Positions 59,249 through 64,000 of a DNA stretch of 64,000 bases are shown piece after piece. This DNA comes from Apiospora phragmitis. Its lineage: Eukaryota; Ascomycota; Sordariomycetes; Amphisphaeriales; Apiosporaceae. The stretch is taken from positions 1,612,001 to 1,676,000 of the forward strand of contig JAQQWL010000011.1 in assembly GCA_038363925.1 (NCBI GenBank). The letters are read 5' to 3'. Position 1 is the first letter of the stretch, and each line of letters starts with the position of its first letter. Below the pieces are notes generated by a model. It was not told where the DNA came from and ran no database searches. It saw nothing but the letters and a program-made list of their open reading frames with translations. A program made the position numbers and the translations under genes.

Positions 59249-62200
59249 GGCGGCGCGATGTTTCTAAAGACGGAAGCAGACGTTGTGTCGCGAGGCAGAA
59301 TCGCCAGTCAGCCTTTCAGGCACGCTGGCACCGTGGCGATGCAACGGGCACAGCCCCGAAAGTGCGCGATCCTCTAGCGTGAGACGAGCGCTGGGATTGG
59401 CCCTTGGAAGGAGAATGCGCCTGGGGGGGGTATAGGTGCAGACGAATGGATGTTGTAGAGTTACGTATGCGAGACGTTGCGCGTAGGTTGTAGACAGTCG
59501 ACCGCTGTCTCAAGTCATGTTATGCGGTGAAAAGTCGCGATTGGGGAAGGGGGGAAAGAAGACAACTCGTCTCATCACACTTTCGGGACTTCTAAAGTAG
59601 AGTGTGAGAGTGATGAAGGAGGATAACCACCCCCCCCCCCCAAACCCATCAGCCCAGTCCCAGTGGGAGGAGACAGAGAGAGAGTGCGTGGTGCGCCCAG
59701 TCCTAGTCCTAGTGCCTGTTTCCAAGTGCCCAATCCACAGGCGACCCCGGTAGAGGTTGTGGGTAAGTTCTAGGTATGTAGGTACCTGCACCACCACCCT
59801 GCGGTGCGTGTGTACATCTCGGTGCAGAGCGTGCTTTCAAGGGTTTTGGGCCTTGGCACGATGCAGTGGACTTTTCAGGGTGATCCAAACTCGTCTCGTC
59901 TTCCCCACAAGCGTCTTGTTCACCCCCCTCGGAAAAATGCGAGAACGGCTGGCTGCCCGGGACAAGGTGATTCTCTACGTACAACCCAGCAACAAAAGGT
60001 AAGGAGGAACCCGACGGACCATGACGTGGGGAATTATGATATGGACTGGGTCTTAATCGGTAAGTAGGGTGAAAAAGAGTGTCTTGACGTGTTCGGTCGC
60101 AGTCGCGCCATCAGATTCGTCGAGGGGGGTTTCTTGCACAGCCTGCCTACTTCGGTTGAACACCCAACTTGATACGCGCGGTACACCGGATCCAGTCGAG
60201 TACAGTAAAAGCAGGTACCTGTGGTAGCTATGGGGGCCCGCCTGTTCGTTAATCCTCCATCAATGCAGTATTGGACGATTAATGATGCTGTAGCTCAGCT
60301 GCCCAGGGCAGAGCCAGTGACTGACAGCGAGGGGGTTGGTCCACCAGCGCTAAGCCAAAAAGCCCATCAAGTCGTTATTAGATTGACTTCAAGCGGGTCT
60401 CTGCTGTCTAATGTTAGAAACCGACCGACCTGATCTTCTTTTTCTAAACCCCTCCTCTATGTAAGCCTAAGAAGTAGATGCCCAAACCTGAATGGCTGTA
60501 GCAATACTCATCAATGGGGCCCCCCCCGGTTGGCCGGAGATAGTCAACGGTGAGTGAAATCGTTCGGGAAGTCAAAACCAAATGACAGGTTACCTATGTG
60601 CCTTTCACATATGATACGACTATGCCGGTGTCGAGCATGTGAAGTCGTTAGGTAGTAGTTTGGACAAGTGTAACACCGGATGGCTCAAGTATACGACCAG
60701 GGCTTGGATTACGGGTTGAGTGAGATGGACTGTTGCAAAAGACTATTTGCCCGTCAAGCAACACCCCTGAACAAGGTATACTTACCTGGCAATAGGGATG
60801 TACGTACTTGGTGTACATACCAACAGACAGACAGCAGACGGGATCTATTGGCTATCAAATATGAGATTTGGGTCGTAGACACGCTTTGGCTAATGGCCAC
60901 AAATGATTGATTATTTTCATAATACGCAATACGCATGTATGTCAGACGGCTAATACCGGCCACAACCATTAGGTAGTAAGATGAAAACTGGGGTAATTAA
61001 CGGACATGAGGACATATCAGTCACTCTCATCAAGTATCGCCAATTTTGTAGGATCAAAAGAAGAATGCGGTACCAGACTGGACCGTATTCTGTACCGTAC
61101 TCGCGATATGACATGACCAGCAAGGGTTCCACGATCTGCTTCCAGTCGGAACAATAAATTTGACTACCTTCCAGTCGGCCGTGGAGTCGGGCGCTTACCG
61201 AGACCTACTCTACTGGGACAGTCAACTACACAAGAAGCAGGTACCTGTTGCATTTGGAATTGAGACGCTAAACCCTACCGCAATGCGCCCAGCACACACA
61301 CAACTTGCTTCCGCTAACGCTTCCGCTATTTTCCTCCCGCTGCGACTCGCACACAAGTCCTTTAGGACGTTGTCAGGCCTTTTCGACCAAGATCTACCCG
61401 AAGAGGACTTCACTATGTATGTAGCCTCCCAACCGGTCATCCCATATCTCCGCCCTACTAGAGGAGGCGGAATGACGGTGACCGACACCGTTGTAAACCA
61501 GACAAGACTTCTGGCACTTCCGCCAAACACAGATGCCAAGGTCTATATCTACATTAGGTATCTAGCACACAAAACTGACCGTCGTTACTCCGCTATCCCT
61601 CTTGACGCCCAGCAGCAGAATCCAGACCCAAGAGGTAGGATAGAGAGAATTGTCACAGCTCTTGGTCGCCAAGATTCGGGACCGCGGTCCTATCTCGATA
61701 CGTGCGAATGAGACGAGCTTGAGACGATCGAGACAAGTTCCGAGGTGGCATTTGGTCAGTGAAGGCGGTTCCACATAACCGCGGTATCCTCCCCGTATCA
61801 CACCCTTCTAGAAGAAACCTGCCCTCTGTGAGGAGAGGAGTCTAGACATGGCAGAAGAAGGAAAGAGTAGTGTCGCGCGCATTGACGATACACTCACAAC
61901 TTGCGCAAGACCCCGGAAAGAATGCGACTCAGCTTGACAGATCGTCCAGGACATCGGAGTTTTAATCGCACCCAGGATGTTATAATGTCACTGGCCATTC
62001 GTAAGGTCGAATACATGCACTGTATTAGCCGGGGCACATGGTTGGCACTGGATATATTTCGTAGAAGGAGTCTTATACGCTGCGTCCGGATCTGCCCTAT
62101 CCAGGTATTACTGAACCGTAAGTCCAGACAACAATGGGGACTGACGAAAGTACGCTGCATAGCATAACACGCACCGTGGCACGCACACACACACACACAA

Positions 62201-63654
62201 AATGAAATCGAGTTTATTTATATTATCTCCATATCGAAGCGTACCTATCTGCGAGAGGTTGACAAATCTTTGGCTTGCCTGGATCCTTGCAACGTCGGGT
62301 CCTTTGAAACCCACCAGGTCCCTTTGGGTCGGCACTCTACAGCGAAGTCGCACTCCTCCTGCAGCAGGCCCGCAGTGCCAGTCCCCCCTCCCCTTACCTA
62401 CATTGATAGATGAGCCGGACGGACAAGTAACCTATCTATCCCATGGACAGACATGTACACAACCGGAGCATTTAGACGAGAATGGGAGCAAGAGATGGGG
62501 AGGAGGTTCGTCAGCTAACACTCAAGTCGTGCATCTTGTAGCTCGTCCGAAACGTGTACAGGCCTTGGCAGGGTGTCCACGATGACAAAAACTTGCTCTT
62601 TCGAGGCAGCTGTGGTGACATGCAGTGAGTGATTGGCTGTCGTGTCTGTGGCCCGTGGGTTAGATGAGAGAGATACAGAAGATTGAATACCTCCTTAGGG
62701 ACCGTTCCCCTCTACCCTCGCACCAGACTCCAGAACACACGGACAGAAGAATGAAATTCTAGTAAGATGTCTACTATCTGACACACGTCATACGCAAGCA
62801 GGATACCCATTTGCAAATGTATGTATGTAGCAAATAGACTGAGTATACCACGCAGAGGAGCCCTGAATACTACTATAGCCCGGTGGTGTCCTGCTATTCG
62901 ATCAATGGTGCCGTTTCGATCCCTTTCGGAGCCCGGCGAGCCGGATTGGTGTGTGGGGATGGGCTTTCGTGCTTTCGTAACCATTGCAACAGCGTGCTTT
63001 AGCACAGCCCCCCTCTGGAAGAGCACACACCCACCAGGAAAGCCGAACAGCGCGTTTATTTATGTGGGGTATTGTGGCTGTCGGCGGCTGTGAAGAAGCT
63101 AATTGTTATTTTTGGATTACCCCCCCTACCTGTCAACCACCTAACAAGCGCGGCCAGCATGGGCCACGATCTCGTGGCACCATGAAGTCATCTCATTCAC
63201 ACTTTCGTTCAACGCTCAGGCGTTCGATCGGCCATCTTAGGCGTCCTTGGACGAAAGATGATTCCCGAGTCATACGCATTGCGGCGAAGTCGATAAGTCG
63301 GCGATGATCGGCTTCCCAAATCATGTATTCTCTCCCTTGGCTAACCCATGGAACTAAGCCCGGTCATGCATGAGCTATTCTAGGAACAACTCTTGCGAGG
63401 ATCAAAACATCTCTATTCATCTGTCTACCAGAGGCGCCTGAGACTCCGCAAGCCCGCCAACCAAGAAAAACGCCAGAGTTGAGAGGTATCTAGGGATGCG
63501 ACCAAACGCCAAAAAAACGCCATGCAAAAGTAATCCCAGCACCTCTTATTACAGAAATGCGAGACGACGGAAAGGGAACCAACCCATCAGGGGGTCTTTT
63601 CGTCCAGCACCCAGCTATCTGTTGTTGATTATTATTTTTCCTGCGATATTTCCA
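59249..63654. other. Long gene-poor spacer upstream of crzA
   Basis: 4.4 kb between the crzA start and the 3' end of alternative oxidase. The part next to 59249 must include the crzA leader and promoter (CT/GA-rich, with a C12 run and GA repeats). A 183-codon frame at 61160-61711 lacks an ATG near its start. A CA microsatellite lies at 62184-62199. No RNA gene recognised. Confidence 0.5.
59630..59641 (+). repeat. Homopolymer run, C x 12
   Basis: Twelve uninterrupted C in the crzA upstream region. Confidence 0.9.
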
Positions 63655-64000
63655 TCAAATGACCTCCGCCCGCTCATATCCCTGCGGTTTGATGGCAGGT
63701 CGAGGTGGTGCCCGGCCGCTCTTGTACTCGCTGACGAATGGGTTCGGGTCATCCTTCTGGTTGAGGTTGCTGAGAGTGTGGTTGACGCCGCGGTGACAGG
63801 CTTCGTCGGCGCGGATGTACAAGATCAGGTCTCGCATCGATCGCTTGCCCTCGGGCATCTGCCAGTACTTGATGGCAATCTCGGGGATCTGGAAGTTGGG
63901 GTCGGTCCATTTGGGCAGCTGGCCCTCGTCCATTTGCTTGATGCACATGGTGTAGGTATGGACGGCCTCCTCTTCCAGATAGCCGATGAATCTGTGGGTG
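63655..64000 (-). CDS. aox1: Alternative oxidase, mitochondrial (C-terminal part, continues past window edge)
   Basis: Di-iron ubiquinol oxidase of the inner mitochondrial membrane matrix face, giving cyanide-insensitive respiration. Only the last 114 codons are present. They include the helix [14 protein letters not shown], which carries iron ligands (Glu and the His of AVHTY), [13 protein letters not shown], and [12 protein letters not shown] with the final Glu and His ligands, so the catalytic core is intact here. The tail ([20 protein letters not shown]) is the usual fungal C-terminal extension. Stop TGA at 63655-63657. The presequence, membrane-binding helices and introns lie to the right of the window. 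Confidence 0.95.
   Translation of the reverse strand, partial: THRFIGYLEEEAVHTYTMCIKQMDEGQLPKWTDPNFQIPEIAIKYWQMPEGKRSMRDLILYIRADEACHRGVNHTLSNLNQKDDPNPFVSEYKSGRAPPRPAIKPQGYERAEVI

Noticed and set aside
61160..61711. 183-codon plus-strand frame in the crzA upstream spacer
   Set aside because: Its first possible codon is TTG; the first in-frame ATG is over 100 bases in, no domain or splice sites recognised. Left as unsupported though length is slightly above chance.

Overview
The window is nuclear DNA from a filamentous ascomycete, most likely a Sordariomycete. The evidence is GC-rich coding exons in AT-richer spacers, short introns (about 50-160 nt) with GTANGT donors and CTAAC/CTAAT branch points, and a typical mould gene set: alternative oxidase, calnexin, CFEM and other GPI proteins, a zinc-responsive and a calcineurin-type zinc-finger factor, a P450 and a trans-enoyl-reductase-like enzyme. 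There is no operon logic; neighbours are mostly unrelated housekeeping and accessory genes on both strands.

Layout. 1-6.4 kb: branched-chain keto-acid dehydrogenase E2 (cut by the left edge) divergent from ATP10, then the Golgi SNARE GOS1 divergent from ribosomal protein L35. 8.1-10 kb: a ZafA/Zap1-like zinc regulator. 13.2-19.2 kb: an oxidoreductase patch with a broken short-chain dehydrogenase, a P450 and a 6-phosphogluconate-dehydrogenase-like protein. 19.7-25.1 kb: calnexin, the methionine-salvage dehydratase MDE1 and a Cys-rich GPI protein. 27.3-37.3 kb: a wrecked CBM14 chitin-binding gene, EMC5, the meiotic MutS homologue MSH5, a Ser/Thr-rich GPI protein, a CFEM protein and a GNAT acetyltransferase. 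37.9-43.3 kb: a CorA-like membrane protein, a possible Cys-rich gene, a secreted SMP-30-like beta-propeller and a tRNA-like element. 44.1-50.5 kb: one giant low-complexity protein (about 2,130 codons) of repeated Trp / Lys-run / Glu-Pro modules and a long charged coiled coil. 54.7-59.2 kb: a trans-enoyl-reductase-like enzyme and a Crz1/CrzA factor. The right edge holds the C-terminus of alternative oxidase. Two spacers of more than 4 kb (50.5-54.8 and 59.2-63.7 kb) hold no gene I can defend.

A recurring oddity is that at least nine conserved genes need a one-base shift to read through, nearly always at a short mononucleotide run, in both directions and on both strands. I read most of these as consensus (assembly) errors. 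The short-chain dehydrogenase (missing cofactor-binding helix) and the CBM14 gene (extra nonsense codon) look like true pseudogenes. The most unusual item biologically is the giant repeat protein; it resembles scaffold or septal-pore/Woronin-tether type disordered proteins in composition only, and I could not assign it.
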